From assembly GCA_903875605.1 (NCBI GenBank), contig CAIQWT010000044.1, forward strand, positions 35,628 through 99,627: a stretch of 64,000 nt of DNA, given 5' to 3'. Position 1 is the first letter of the stretch; every line of letters starts with the position of its first letter. The position numbers were made by a program, and so were the translations under genes. The DNA is from an uncultured Geobacteraceae bacterium (GTDB taxonomy: Bacteria; Desulfobacterota; Desulfuromonadia; Geobacterales; Pseudopelobacteraceae). This document shows positions 52,191 through 61,910 of this stretch, piece after piece. Below the pieces are notes generated by a model. It saw nothing but the letters and a program-made list of their open reading frames with translations. It was not told the origin of the DNA and ran no database searches.

Positions 52191-53486
52191 ATGGTCGGAC
52201 AAATCGCGCAACACGCAATGGAAGTTCACGGGGAAGCATGGACGATCAAAGAGCTGTTCACGCTGCCGAATGAGTACATCTACTGGTCGATCCAGATCGT
52301 AATGTATCCATTTATGACCGGCCTTGTTGCCGGAGCATTCGTACTATCATCCCTGTACCATGTTTTTGGCGTTGAGAAGCTAAAGGAGATTGCCAGGTTT
52401 TCCCTTGTGTTCTCTTTTGCCCTGTTACCGGTGGCAATGATGCCGTTGATGCTTCATCTTCAACAGCCATTCAGGGGCATTAATGTCCTCATGACGCCGC
52501 ACTTTACATCTGCTATTTCAGCATTCGGCATTGTATTCCTAACGTATGCTTCAATTGTTGCGAGCGAAATATGGTTGGTGTACCGTAAATATTTTGTTCA
52601 AATGGCGCAGGAGTTAATGGCAAAGCAGAGTCGCAGCTTCATAGACGGCTTTCGAATGATGGTTTTCCAGGCTCTGACACTTGGTGCATGGGATATAAGT
52701 CCCGAGGCTGTAGAAAAGGACCATAAAGCCTGTAAGATAATGGCCGGAATAGGTATCCCGGTTGCCTGTTTTCTGCATGGTTATGCCGGTTTCATCTTCG
52801 GTTCTGTAAAGGCAAACGCACTCTGGATGACACCATTGATGCCGGTTATCTTTATCTGCTCAGCGGTTGTTTCCGGCGTCGCACTATGCATCCTCACATA
52901 CGTAATTGTTCAGGAAATCCGAAAGTATATGGCGAGAAGCAAGATGGCGCGCTGGGCTAGAGATGCAGATGCACCGGGGGCCGAGGAGCTTGAAGCTACA
53001 AAGCATATGGAGGTGATGATCTCCTCCAACTATCTGCTCTACTTTATGATAGCCGCCATGACACTCGAAATTTTGGACTTGATATTCCGCGGTTATACAC
53101 AGGTTAAATCCTGGGATATTCTTCGTGAAGTAATTATGGAACGAGACTTTTTCAAAATATTCATCATGCAGTACACTATCGGCAATCTGCTTCCTTTCGT
53201 CATGATGATCTTGCCGGGTCGAACAGTGCGCCGTACAACTATTGCCACTGTGCTGGTATTGTTCGGTGTGTTCATGATGCGATACAACGTAGTTATCGGA
53301 GGGCAGGCGTTTTCGCTGAGTTTTGCGGGTTTCATGGATTACCATCTGCCGATAATCCCCCACAACTTTGAGACATTCAAGGAAGGCCTTTTTGGTGCCC
53401 TCACCGTTGTTGTAACGCCGTTTGTTCTGTTCTATTTCATAAACATGTTTATTCCTGCTTTCCTCAAAGAGGAAACAACTCACTGA
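52191..53486 (+). CDS. NrfD/PsrC/HybB-type membrane quinone subunit (module 2)
   Basis: This 431-residue protein has about ten membrane helices, typical of the NrfD family. It starts two bases after the Fe-S gene stop. Motifs around PLMLHLQQPFRGINVL (about 83-98) lie at the position of GHPERFWHLI in the module 1 paralogue, a clear divergence that may change the quinone site or direction of flow. A terminator follows. Confidence 0.9.
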   Translation: MVGQIAQHAMEVHGEAWTIKELFTLPNEYIYWSIQIVMYPFMTGLVAGAFVLSSLYHVFGVEKLKEIARFSLVFSFALLPVAMMPLMLHLQQPFRGINVLMTPHFTSAISAFGIVFLTYASIVASEIWLVYRKYFVQMAQELMAKQSRSFIDGFRMMVFQALTLGAWDISPEAVEKDHKACKIMAGIGIPVACFLHGYAGFIFGSVKANALWMTPLMPVIFICSAVVSGVALCILTYVIVQEIRKYMARSKMARWARDADAPGAEELEATKHMEVMISSNYLLYFMIAAMTLEILDLIFRGYTQVKSWDILREVIMERDFFKIFIMQYTIGNLLPFVMMILPGRTVRRTTIATVLVLFGVFMMRYNVVIGGQAFSLSFAGFMDYHLPIIPHNFETFKEGLFGALTVVVTPFVLFYFINMFIPAFLKEETTH

Positions 53487-53555
53487 CCATTTTCAGACGA
53501 GCCTGTTGTCAGTAAAAGTAAGGAACAAAAGCTGCAATCTGCCTTCTAATCGCAT

Positions 53556-53590
53556 GGCCGGCCATCAAAAGCCGGCCTGTTCTTTTTGTC
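53556..53590 (+). terminator. Terminator after module 2 operon
   Basis: GGCCGGC pairs with GCCGGCC around an 8-base loop, followed by TGTTCTTTTTGT. Confidence 0.85.
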
Positions 53591-53682
53591 CTCTCTGTGC
53601 AGAATCTTGACTTTATTGACACCATTTGCTAGCTTCACACGGCGTTGACAGCCTCTACATTACAGCATCGGAGTTAAGTGCC

Positions 53683-54756
53683 ATGCACAAAAAACTATTT
53701 ATTCCCGGGCCGGTTGAAGTTCATCCGGATATTTTGAAAGCCATGGGCTCTCCAATGATTGGGCACCGCATGAAAGAGTACGCGGGGCTGCATGGAAGAG
53801 TCACCTCTGCCTTAAAAGAACTACTTTTTACGGAAGGGCCTGTATTCCTGGCAACTTCCAGTGCTTTTGGTGTTATGGAAGGGGCGGTCCGTAATCTGGT
53901 TGGCAAGCGATGCGCTAATTTCTGTAACGGAGCTTTTTCTGACAAGTGGCACGATGTTACATTGCGCTGCGGCAAACAGGCTGATGCCATTAGTTTTGAC
54001 TGGGGTACTCCGGTTACTCCAGAGGCTGTGGAAAAAGCCCTGGCAACAGGAAAATATGACAGCATGACCATGATACATAACGAAACTTCAACGGGTGTCA
54101 TGTCACCCCTTCCGGAAATTGCTGCTGTTATGCGAAAATTTCCGGATGTAATGTTTATTGTTGATACTGTTTCATCGATGAGTGCACTGAAGATACCGGT
54201 TGATGAGCTTGGGATAGATAGCTGTATTTTCGGGGTGCAGAAGGCTTTTGCCCTGCCTCCGGGGCTTGCTGTTTTTACCGCCAGCGAAAAGGCACTGCAG
54301 CGGGCCGCCGGAATGGAAGGGCGGGGATACTATTTCGACTTTACTGAGTTTGCCGCTAACGATACAAAAAACAATACCCCATCAACACCATGCATATCAT
54401 TGATATATGCGCTTGATTGCCAGTTGCAGCGAATGTTTGCTGAAGGGTTGGAAAACCGCTGGGCGCGTCATGATGACCTTGCCGGTTATGTGCGTGGCTG
54501 GCTAATGTATCGTGGTTTTGATTCTTTTCCGGCGCCAGCGTACCGTTCGCAGACGCTAACATGCAGCCGCAACAGTCGGGGAATCAATCTGGCTGCTCTG
54601 AAAAAGAATCTGGATGAGGCCGGTTTTGCTTTTGATGACGGTTACGGCAAAATTAAGGGCGAAACTTTTCGCATCGCCCACATGGGGGATATGACCCGTA
54701 CTGATCTGGACGGACTGTTCAGTGCAATAACAACTATATTGCCGGAATTGGTATAG
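53683..54756 (+). CDS. Class V aminotransferase (alanine-glyoxylate / serine-pyruvate type)
   Basis: From ATG 53683 this is 357 residues. KLFIPGPVEVHPDIL at the start, HNETSTGVMSPL, IVDTVSSMSALKIPVDE, and FGVQKAFALPPGL with the cofactor lysine are the family's marks. Bacterial members act as serine-glyoxylate, alanine-glyoxylate or related transaminases. Its neighbours give no strong pathway clue. A longer frame from 53626 lacks a ribosome binding site. Confidence 0.88.
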   Translation: MHKKLFIPGPVEVHPDILKAMGSPMIGHRMKEYAGLHGRVTSALKELLFTEGPVFLATSSAFGVMEGAVRNLVGKRCANFCNGAFSDKWHDVTLRCGKQADAISFDWGTPVTPEAVEKALATGKYDSMTMIHNETSTGVMSPLPEIAAVMRKFPDVMFIVDTVSSMSALKIPVDELGIDSCIFGVQKAFALPPGLAVFTASEKALQRAAGMEGRGYYFDFTEFAANDTKNNTPSTPCISLIYALDCQLQRMFAEGLENRWARHDDLAGYVRGWLMYRGFDSFPAPAYRSQTLTCSRNSRGINLAALKKNLDEAGFAFDDGYGKIKGETFRIAHMGDMTRTDLDGLFSAITTILPELV

Positions 54757-54794
54757 CAGGTTCGAAAAGGTAGAAGCAGAGGATGAATAGATGG

Positions 54795-54818
54795 GGGGCG
54801 GGTCTGAAAACCCGCCCC
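54795..54818. terminator. Terminator between aminotransferase and rubredoxin genes
   Basis: GGGGCGGGT pairs with ACCCGCCCC around a 6-base loop. It sits in a short gap between convergent genes and likely serves both strands. Confidence 0.75.
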
Positions 54819-54825
54819 GGTGTAT

Positions 54826-54984
54826 TTATTCTTTCTCGAAAACATCTTTGCCGGCTCCGCAGAGAGGGCAGCACCAATCGTCAGGTAATGCTTCAAATGT
54901 TGTTCCCGGTGCAATGCCGCGATCCGGATCGCCTACCGTAGGGTCGTAGACATACTGACAGATGGTACAGATCCAACGTTCCAT
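54826..54984 (-). CDS. Rubredoxin
   Basis: The 52-residue frame reads [18 protein letters not shown] at its start and has the two knuckles CTIC (6-9) and CPLCG (about 39-43) that hold a single iron. Rubredoxins carry one electron in oxidative-stress or alkane enzymes. It lies 24 bp downstream of the ferredoxin gene on the same strand, so the pair probably forms one electron-transfer operon. Confidence 0.96.
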   Translation of the reverse strand: MERWICTICQYVYDPTVGDPDRGIAPGTTFEALPDDWCCPLCGAGKDVFEKE

Positions 54985-55008
54985 AATTTATTGCTCCTTT
55001 TATCGTTA

Positions 55009-55194
55009 TTATGTCCAGTGAATACACTGGACGGGACAGCCGTCTATAGCACTCTGAATATCAGCTTCCGGAGCTCCGGCAGGATCATAACCTTCCGATT
55101 TGCCAGCACTGTCAAACCTGAAGGCCCCGGGACATGTTGAAATGCAGAGGCCGCAACTAATGCAGCTTTCCGTTTCTACAGCCGCAATCTTCAT
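55009..55194 (-). CDS. Small [4Fe-4S] ferredoxin
   Basis: This 61-residue protein has CISCGLCISTCP (about 11-22) and a distant cysteine in DGCPVQCIHW. The set fits one [4Fe-4S] cluster, with a disulphide or second ligand from the last pair. The function as cytoplasmic one-electron carrier is safe, but the partner is unknown. Confidence 0.92.
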   Translation of the reverse strand: MKIAAVETESCISCGLCISTCPGAFRFDSAGKSEGYDPAGAPEADIQSAIDGCPVQCIHWT

Positions 55195-55332
55195 CTTTTC
55201 ACCTCCATAACGTATAATGGTTCAGGTGAAATTAGTTTAGCATGTTGACGCCGGATGTCAACAATCAGTAAAAACGCTTTAGATATGCCCTGATGCCATG
55301 CATTTCGGAATAACAGTGAACAAGAGAGAATT

Positions 55333-55956
55333 ATGATATTTGAGTCGCTTGAAGTTGGTCCATTGTCGGTTAACTGTTATATCGTCGCATGTGAGAGCAG
55401 CCGTGAGGGTATTGTCATCGATCCGGGTGGTGATGTAGAACAAATTGTCAGCCTGGTGAAGAAGCATGATTTAAAAATACTGAATATCATTAACACGCAC
55501 GGTCATTTTGACCACCTTGGCGGGAATAGCCGGGCTTTAGCGGTTTTTGGTGCTCGGCTTCTTATTCATGAGGCCGATGCGCCAATGCTAAGCAGATCTG
55601 CTGATGTCGCCCGTAAATATGGTTTGCGGGGAGAAAATTCGCCGGAAGCGGATGCTTATCTTGTTGACGGCATGGACATCTCCTTCGGTACCTGTCGTCT
55701 GAGGGTGCTTCATACGCCTGGTCACACTCAAGGGGGTTGTTGTCTCTATTTTGAGAAAGAGGGTAAAGTTATCACCGGCGACACTCTCTTTGCCGACTCT
55801 ATTGGTCGAACCGACCTGCCGGGTGGATCACATGAACAGCTGTTGGAGTCAATCCGGACTAAGCTTTTTACTCTTCCGGAAAATGTGACCGCATATCCGG
55901 GACATGGTCCGGAGACGACCATAGGCCACGAAAAAAACAATAATCCCTACTTCTGA
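55333..55956 (+). CDS. Metallo-beta-lactamase-fold hydrolase (glyoxalase II-like)
   Basis: The 207-residue protein has the metal motif THGHFDHLGG (about 56-65), a later TPGHT (about 128-132), GDTLF with bridging Asp, and a final PGHGPETT. These give the di-metal site of the family. Small members like this are often called hydroxyacylglutathione hydrolase-like, though substrates vary. The next gene, coaBC, begins 12 bp later. Confidence 0.92.
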   Translation: MIFESLEVGPLSVNCYIVACESSREGIVIDPGGDVEQIVSLVKKHDLKILNIINTHGHFDHLGGNSRALAVFGARLLIHEADAPMLSRSADVARKYGLRGENSPEADAYLVDGMDISFGTCRLRVLHTPGHTQGGCCLYFEKEGKVITGDTLFADSIGRTDLPGGSHEQLLESIRTKLFTLPENVTAYPGHGPETTIGHEKNNNPYF

Positions 55957-55968
55957 GGCGGCCGTCAT

Positions 55969-57165
55969 ATGCTTGAGAACAAAAAAATAATTCTTGGTGT
56001 GTGCGGGGGAATCGCCGCCTACAAAGCGGTTGAACTCTTACGTCTCCTGACCAAGGCTGGTGCAGATGTTCATGTAATAATGACACGTGCCGCCCAGGAG
56101 TTCCTTACACCGCTTACGTTTCAAACCTTGTCGTCAAACCCGGTGCATACCGATTTGTTCAACCTTATTGCCGAACGTGAAATCGGGCACATTTCTCTTG
56201 CAGACATGGCGGACCTTTTTATTATTGCACCGGCTACGGCTAATATTATTGGTAAAATCGCCGCCGGGATCGCTGATGACATGCTCACGACAACGGTCAT
56301 GGCGACCAAGGCCCCGGTGTTAATAGCCCCGGCTATGAATGTCAACATGTTCACCAATCCGATTTATCAGGAAAATGAGTCGAAGCTGCAGCGTATGGGG
56401 TATTTGTTTGAGGCACCGGTAAGCGGTAGTTTGGCGTGCGGGTGGGAAGGACAGGGAAAGTTGGCTGCACCGGAAGCTATTTTTGAGGGTGCGATTGCGG
56501 CTCTGACGAAAAAAGATTTAACCGGCCGAACAATATTGATCACCGCAGGGCCGACCAGGGAAGAGATTGATCCGGTTCGTTTCATAAGCAACCACTCCTC
56601 AGGTAAAATGGGCTATGCTTTGGCGCGTGCTGCGCATCTGCGGGGTGCGCGTGTGCTGTTGATAAGTGGGCCGACCGCTCTGGCCAAGCCGGATGGTGTG
56701 AGAGTCATTAAGGTTGCGAGTGCCCTGGAAATGCAGCATGAGGTCATGACGCGTGTGACTGAATGCGATGTAGTTATTAAGGCTGCAGCAGTCGCTGACT
56801 ATCGGCCTGTAGAGAGAAAAAACACTAAAATCAAGAAGAATGACGAATCCGTGACGATGGAACTTGTAAAAAACCCTGATATACTGGCCGATCTTGGCAA
56901 AATGATACAGCGACCGTTTCTCGTCGGGTTCGCTGCTGAGACGGATGCGCTGTTGGAAAATGCTCTGAAGAAACTTGATGCGAAAAATCTGGATATGCTT
57001 GTTGCAAATGATGTCAGTCAAGCTGACGCCGGTTTCAATGTGGACAACAACCGGGCATTACTGCTCTTCAGGGATGGCAGCAGCTGCGAATGTGATTTAA
57101 TGTCCAAGGACCAACTGGCAGGGACAATTCTTGATCAGGTCGTAGCGCGACTTGAACAGGGGTGA
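55969..57165 (+). CDS. coaBC: Bifunctional phosphopantothenoylcysteine decarboxylase/synthase CoaBC
   Basis: This 398-residue protein joins a flavin decarboxylase domain (Coa[17 protein letters not shown], active His in [30 protein letters not shown]) with a synthase domain (Coa[34 protein letters not shown]). Together they make 4'-phosphopantetheine from phosphopantothenate and cysteine, a coenzyme A step. Length is the usual one. Confidence 0.96.
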   Translation: MLENKKIILGVCGGIAAYKAVELLRLLTKAGADVHVIMTRAAQEFLTPLTFQTLSSNPVHTDLFNLIAEREIGHISLADMADLFIIAPATANIIGKIAAGIADDMLTTTVMATKAPVLIAPAMNVNMFTNPIYQENESKLQRMGYLFEAPVSGSLACGWEGQGKLAAPEAIFEGAIAALTKKDLTGRTILITAGPTREEIDPVRFISNHSSGKMGYALARAAHLRGARVLLISGPTALAKPDGVRVIKVASALEMQHEVMTRVTECDVVIKAAAVADYRPVERKNTKIKKNDESVTMELVKNPDILADLGKMIQRPFLVGFAAETDALLENALKKLDAKNLDMLVANDVSQADAGFNVDNNRALLLFRDGSSCECDLMSKDQLAGTILDQVVARLEQG

Positions 57166-57194
57166 AGGGCAGTGGCGTCCGAATCCGTTTTGTC

Positions 57195-57223
57195 TTGACT
57201 TGACCGCCTGAACGTACTAATTT
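57195..57223 (+). promoter_or_regulatory. Candidate promoter of the tol-pal operon
   Basis: TTGACT, 17 bases, TAATTT. It ends about 35 bp before the GTG start of tolQ. Confidence 0.45.
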
Positions 57224-57257
57224 TTTCAAGTTTCTAATCCATCTGGAGGTATCATCC

Positions 57258-57929
57258 GTGGCCATAATCCTCGGCGCCGGCATTGTTGTTAAGCTTGTCC
57301 TTTTACTGCTTCTCTCCTTTTCAATAGTTTCATGGGCGATCATCCTGTTTAAATTTTTTCAGGTCCAACGCGCAAAAAACGAATCGGAACGATTCATGGA
57401 CTTTTTCTGGAAGTCAAAACGTTTTGACTCAATCGCATCACAGGTTGAGCGGTTTGCCAACTCTCCTTTAACAGTTTTGTTCAATGAGGGGTACAGCGAG
57501 CTGAAAAAAGTTGTTGATAGTGACAGTAAAAGTGACGGAAGTGCACTCAGCACGGACCTGGGGGGCGTTGAAAATGTTTCTAGAGCACTACGCCGTGCAA
57601 CTAATTCCGAAATAACGCGACTCGAGAAATATCTTACTTTCCTCGCAACAACCGGTTCCACCTCTCCGTTCATCGGGCTTTTCGGCACCGTGTGGGGCAT
57701 CATGACCGCCTTTGAGGGGATAGGTAAGACCGGCTCAGCATCCCTGGCTGTTGTAGCCCCTGGCATAGCCGAAGCTCTGATCGCAACCGCAATAGGATTG
57801 GTGGCTGCCATTCCGGCTGTTATGGCCTACAATCACTTTCAGCACAAGTTACGGGTGCTGATAAATGAGATGGATAGCTTTTCCACTGAATTTCTCAATA
57901 TCGTACAACGTAATATAGCGGGGAAATAG
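57258..57929 (+). CDS. tolQ: TolQ proton-channel subunit
   Basis: This 223-residue protein has three membrane helices (about 8-30, 128-152, 164-190) and the MotA/ExbB/TolQ signature TTGSTSPFIGLFGTVWGIM. With TolR it forms the proton-driven motor for the Tol-Pal system, which pulls the outer membrane inward during division. GTG start with GGAGGT eight bases before it. Confidence 0.95.
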   Translation: MAIILGAGIVVKLVLLLLLSFSIVSWAIILFKFFQVQRAKNESERFMDFFWKSKRFDSIASQVERFANSPLTVLFNEGYSELKKVVDSDSKSDGSALSTDLGGVENVSRALRRATNSEITRLEKYLTFLATTGSTSPFIGLFGTVWGIMTAFEGIGKTGSASLAVVAPGIAEALIATAIGLVAAIPAVMAYNHFQHKLRVLINEMDSFSTEFLNIVQRNIAGK

Positions 57930-57932
57930 CAC

Positions 57933-58346
57933 ATGGCAATGGGAGGACAGAATAATAACCGCGCAGTGATGGCAGAAATAAACGTCACTCCTCTGGTAGA
58001 TGTCATGCTGGTGTTGCTGGTTATCTTTATGGTAACAGCTCCGATGATGCAGCAGGGAGTGCAGGTAAATCTGCCTAAGGCTGATACCAAGGCGATGACT
58101 CCTGCCGAGGAGGCTGTCGTTGTCTCTGTTGATAAGAGTGGTAAAGTCTTTATTGATAAGGAAGAGATCCCTGCGGGTGATCTGCGTAAGCGCCTTTCAG
58201 TCATGTTTGTTGCCAGAGCAAAAAAAGAGGTGTTCTTGAAGGCAGATGCCGGAGTGCCTTACGGCGAGGTAGTACGAACCATGGCTGACATCAAGGGGGC
58301 CGGTATTGAGCGCCTTGGCATGGTAACGGAACCGGCTGCAAAATAA
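57933..58346 (+). CDS. tolR: TolR motor subunit
   Basis: The 137-residue protein has one N-terminal membrane helix with the proton-carrying Asp in NVTPLVDVMLVLLVIFMV (about 19-36) and a periplasmic domain of the ExbD/TolR fold. It starts three bases after tolQ stops and its stop shares a base with the tolA start. Confidence 0.95.
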   Translation: MAMGGQNNNRAVMAEINVTPLVDVMLVLLVIFMVTAPMMQQGVQVNLPKADTKAMTPAEEAVVVSVDKSGKVFIDKEEIPAGDLRKRLSVMFVARAKKEVFLKADAGVPYGEVVRTMADIKGAGIERLGMVTEPAAK

Positions 58347-59119
58347 TGAACTCCCGCGTCGCACAAATTGACACCGGTGCCGGAGTCAGTTTCATCGTTT
58401 CAGCCGTCATTCACCTGGCGGTTTTTTTGTTATTGGCATGGTGGGGCCAGCAGTTCCCGCAACAGATGACGATTCAGGAAACTTATTATGTAGATGTTGT
58501 TAACATGCCGGCAAACGCTCCCCAATCGGGCGGCTCTACTCAAAAACCGGGTGAGTCCGCAGCCGTTCCGCCCACTCCTGTAGCCGCACCTGTGATGGCA
58601 ATACCAAGCAAGGTTAAAGCCGTTCCCAAAATTACGGCCAAGTCTTCCAGGCCGGCAGCTCCCGATGAATCAGCTGTGACAGAATCGGCTTTTGCAGAAC
58701 GACTGACTCGATTGGAGAGTAGCAGTGAGGCTCGTCGCGAAGAAGCAATCCTTGAAAAAATACGGAACAAAGTTAAATCGGCTAACCTCTCCAAGGCTGG
58801 TGCACAGGGCGCTGCCGGTGTCGAGGCCGGCAGCCGCTACGCTGATTACATCAAATCCAGGCTGGAAGATGCTTTGAAAGTGACTAGCAGTTATCGATCT
58901 AAAAGACCTGAAGTGGCTGTGCGCCTGACTATAGCAGCGGATGGCAAGCTCTCGCGAATGAAGATCGAACGCAGTAGCGGAGATGCTACATTCGAGCTGG
59001 CCGTCAGGCGTGCCATCGATCTTGCCAGTGAAAAATTTACAGTGCCTCCCAACCACGCAGTATTTGAAAATGGGTTTATTTTCAAGCCGGAAGGAATCTC
59101 AAACGGCCCATCACGATAA
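58346..59119 (+). CDS. tolA: TolA periplasm-spanning energy transducer
   Basis: This 257-residue protein has an N-terminal membrane helix (about 15-34), a Pro/Ala/Lys-rich stretch, a helical middle and a C-terminal TonB/TolA-type domain (VAVRLTIAADGKLSRMKIERSSG). It links the TolQR motor to Pal and TolB. Its length is short for a TolA, as in many deltaproteobacterial forms. The gene order identifies it. Confidence 0.9.
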   Translation: MNSRVAQIDTGAGVSFIVSAVIHLAVFLLLAWWGQQFPQQMTIQETYYVDVVNMPANAPQSGGSTQKPGESAAVPPTPVAAPVMAIPSKVKAVPKITAKSSRPAAPDESAVTESAFAERLTRLESSSEARREEAILEKIRNKVKSANLSKAGAQGAAGVEAGSRYADYIKSRLEDALKVTSSYRSKRPEVAVRLTIAADGKLSRMKIERSSGDATFELAVRRAIDLASEKFTVPPNHAVFENGFIFKPEGISNGPSR

Positions 59120-59135
59120 TAATTATGGATATACT

Positions 59136-60416
59136 ATGAAAATAATTCTGTTAGTTTTGGCGATTGCCATAGTACCTACTCTGTTGTATGCACAGTCAGG
59201 GTATATCGAAGTCACCGCTCCAGGTAATCGTCAACTGAAGCTGGCTGTTGACTCCCCCCGCTCTCTTGACGCTACGGCCACACCAGAAATAGCAAAACTC
59301 GTCTCTGAACTTATAGCGAATGATATGAATATGTCCGGTACCGTTACTGCGGAAAGTAGATTGCAGCGACCGGACGGGAACTTGTTGTCTTTGGTGGATG
59401 TTGATTTTGTCCCCTGGTTGAGTGCCGGGTTCGACCTGCTGGTCCGGGGCGAATACAATTTTAAAGGTGAGCAGCTGACTATAGAATTTCGTCTTTTTGA
59501 TGTGATAAGCCGTAAACTTATTACATCAATGCGTTATCTCGGCACCGCAAAAGACGTTCGCCGTTTCAGCCATTCATTTGCAGACGAAATTTTGCGCGTC
59601 ATTACCGGTGAAAAGGGCGCATTCACGACCAAGATTGCCTACGTATCAATACAAACGGGAAACAAGGAAATTTATGCAATGGATTGGGATGGCAACAATC
59701 CGCTCCCGCTGACAAAGAACGGAGCTATAAATCTAAACCCGGATTTTTCTCCGGATGGACGCGAAATAATATTCACCTCTTATAAACGCGGAAACCCGGA
59801 TCTGTATCGCCGTTCTCTATCGAATACGGCGGAGGTTGCACTATCCAATCGTACAGGCCTTAATATTACCGGCAACTGGTCACCGGATGGCAGTAAAATA
59901 GCCCTTGCACTCAGCAAGGACGGTGATGCCGAGATTTATACAATTGATAAAGATGGCAGCCACCCAGTGCGTTTAACAGTCAATCCCGCACTTGATCTGT
60001 ACCCAGCATGGTCGCCGGATGGCAAACGCCTTGCTTTCGTATCGGATCGCCTGGGCAAACCGCAGATATTTATTATGAATGCCGATGGCGGTGATGTCAG
60101 GAGGCTTACTACGTCCGGCAACTATAATGTCAACCCGCGTTGGTCTCCAAAGGGTGACAAGATCGCCTACTCCAGAATGTCAGACGGTGGCTTCAATATA
60201 TTTACCGTTGCTACGGATGGTTCTTTAGACACCCAGATAACGGTTGATGGTAATAATGAAAATCCATCCTGGTCTGCCGATGGCCGCTTTATTTGCTTTA
60301 GCTCTAAACGGAGTAGTGGTAACGGGATTTATGTAATGCGCGCCGATGGTAGTGGTCAAACAAGAGTTACTGAGGGAAAAGGGACGTATTATCAGCCGGT
60401 CTGGTCAGCACGATGA
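59136..60416 (+). CDS. tolB: Periplasmic beta-propeller TolB
   Basis: From ATG 59136 this is 426 residues: signal peptide (about 1-19, cleaved after LYA), N-terminal TolB domain (about 21-150), then repeated PD40 propeller blades with NPDFSPDGREIIFTS, GNWSPDGSKIALAL, YPAWSPDGKRLAFVS, NPRWSPKGDKIAYSR and NPSWSADGRFICFSS. It binds Pal and is part of the envelope-linking system. An upstream in-frame start (58983) lies inside tolA and is unlikely. Confidence 0.95.
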   Translation: MKIILLVLAIAIVPTLLYAQSGYIEVTAPGNRQLKLAVDSPRSLDATATPEIAKLVSELIANDMNMSGTVTAESRLQRPDGNLLSLVDVDFVPWLSAGFDLLVRGEYNFKGEQLTIEFRLFDVISRKLITSMRYLGTAKDVRRFSHSFADEILRVITGEKGAFTTKIAYVSIQTGNKEIYAMDWDGNNPLPLTKNGAINLNPDFSPDGREIIFTSYKRGNPDLYRRSLSNTAEVALSNRTGLNITGNWSPDGSKIALALSKDGDAEIYTIDKDGSHPVRLTVNPALDLYPAWSPDGKRLAFVSDRLGKPQIFIMNADGGDVRRLTTSGNYNVNPRWSPKGDKIAYSRMSDGGFNIFTVATDGSLDTQITVDGNNENPSWSADGRFICFSSKRSSGNGIYVMRADGSGQTRVTEGKGTYYQPVWSAR

Positions 60417-60459
60417 TGGCATACAGGTGCATAAATACAGCCCTTTTTTATTTTACCTG

Positions 60460-60487
60460 TTGCAATACTAACGCTGTTATGTATAAT
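60460..60487 (+). promoter_or_regulatory. Sigma-70 promoter of pal
   Basis: TTGCAA, 16 bases, TATAAT (perfect -10). It lies about 60 bp before the pal ATG, so pal can be transcribed apart from tolQRAB. Confidence 0.65.
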
Positions 60488-60544
60488 CACTTCACATTTG
60501 ATTTTTCAAGGCATTTTGCCTCATTTTTGTTAACGGGAGTAAAT

Positions 60545-61198
60545 ATGAAAAAGAGTATGGTAGCACTATTGACTGGTGTCAGTATGGCAGCATTGCTTGC
60601 TGGTGGTTGCGCAAACAAGGACGTGGTGAAAAAAGAGGAGGCCATTGTTCCGACTGTTGCAGCCGAAAAAGTAGAGCCGGCCAAACCGGTAGACACTGCT
60701 GAGCAGGCACGATTGGCTGAGCAGGCTGCATTGGCCGAGAAGGCCCGTCTGGCTGCTGAACAGGCAGAGCAGGCCCGGCTTGCCGCTGCAAAGTCCAAGC
60801 CCGCTCAGAATGAAGTTATGGGTACGAACGCGCCTCAGGGAGGGAACTCTGCTGTTGCGGAAAACAAGTTCGAAACGATTTATTTTGATTTTGACAAATC
60901 TGACCTTCGTCAGGATGCACGTGACGTGCTCTCAAAAAATGCGGAAGCGATTCTTAAATCATCCGCCGGTGCAAAAGTTCAGATTGAGGGACACTGCGAT
61001 GAGCGTGGATCTGCTGAATACAACCTTGCTCTCGGCGAGCGTCGCGCTATGTCAGTCCAGAAATATTTAACTACACTCAGCGTTAAAGCAGAAAATCTCT
61101 CAGTAATCAGCTATGGCAAAGAGAAGCCTGCTGTTGTTGGCAGCGATGAAGCAGCCTGGGCAAAAAACAGACGCGCAGAGTTTGTAATTACCAAGTAA
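60545..61198 (+). CDS. pal: Peptidoglycan-associated lipoprotein Pal
   Basis: From ATG 60545 (GGGAG upstream) this is 217 residues. A lipoprotein signal ends in LLAGGC (acylated Cys about 22). An Ala/Glu/Gln-rich linker of about 70 residues with AEQARLA-type repeats precedes an OmpA-like domain with FETIYFDFDKSDLR, GHCDERGSAEYN (peptidoglycan binding) and NRRAEFVI. The linker is longer than in the E. coli protein. Confidence 0.95.
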   Translation: MKKSMVALLTGVSMAALLAGGCANKDVVKKEEAIVPTVAAEKVEPAKPVDTAEQARLAEQAALAEKARLAAEQAEQARLAAAKSKPAQNEVMGTNAPQGGNSAVAENKFETIYFDFDKSDLRQDARDVLSKNAEAILKSSAGAKVQIEGHCDERGSAEYNLALGERRAMSVQKYLTTLSVKAENLSVISYGKEKPAVVGSDEAAWAKNRRAEFVITK

Positions 61199-61224
61199 TA
61201 GACTGATTGCTACGGTTTATCCTG

Positions 61225-61268
61225 ACCACACCAGCTGTCTCAAAGCAGCTCTGGTGTGGTCTTTTTTT
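61225..61268 (+). terminator. Terminator of the tol-pal operon
   Basis: ACCACACCAGCTG pairs with CAGCTCTGGTGTGGT with a two-base bulge, followed by CTTTTTTT. Confidence 0.92.
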
Positions 61269-61279
61269 GAGGTCGTCCG

Positions 61280-61858
61280 ATGACATTTTGCAGATTACTA
61301 ACCTTACTTGCTACACTAACGTCAATTTTTACTTTTAACAGGCTCGCACATGCAGCAGAACCGCTGCAGCAGACGGTGCTTCTAAGGGCAGGCGCCTACT
61401 TTTCCGCCAGCAAGTCATTTGAGCCAGGCAATGGAATTGATCTGGTATATTCTGTAAGACCTATTCCTTATGCGGCACTGGAAGCCTCCATTGGCTATTA
61501 CAGAGCCGAATCCGGAACTACTGCCTTTCTCTCCGCGATTCCACTTACCGTTTCTGCAAAAGCCATTCTCCCAGTGCAATACTTTAATATTTATGCTGCG
61601 GGAGGCGCTGGCACCTACTACAAAATGGCCGGTGGACTGGACGGTCTGCCCAACCACTCTACGGAATTACCTTCTGACCATTCTGAATTCAGTTTAGGGT
61701 ATCACGCCAACGCCGGGGTCGAATATCCTGCAACCGGCGGACTTACTCTGTTTCTTGATGGTAAATATGTTTACGTGAATCAGGGGAAATTCAGATCGTA
61801 TGACAATATCAAACATGGCGGCGCATTTCTCTATGGCGGCTTTGCTCTGTTGTTTTAG
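61280..61858 (+). CDS. Small outer-membrane beta-barrel protein
   Basis: The 192-residue protein has a signal peptide (about 1-25, cleaved after AHA) and alternating strands with aromatic ends (LRAGAYFSA, GYYRAES, YFNIYAAGGAGTYYKM, LDGKYVYVNQGKF), ending in FALLF like an OmpA/OmpW-type eight-stranded barrel. I recognise no specific family. It starts 11 bases after the pal terminator. GAGGT precedes the ATG. Confidence 0.78.
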   Translation: MTFCRLLTLLATLTSIFTFNRLAHAAEPLQQTVLLRAGAYFSASKSFEPGNGIDLVYSVRPIPYAALEASIGYYRAESGTTAFLSAIPLTVSAKAILPVQYFNIYAAGGAGTYYKMAGGLDGLPNHSTELPSDHSEFSLGYHANAGVEYPATGGLTLFLDGKYVYVNQGKFRSYDNIKHGGAFLYGGFALLF

Positions 61859-61910
61859 TCTTTATACCACTAACTCCAACCGCTTACCACTATCACAGTC
61901 AATACATAGC

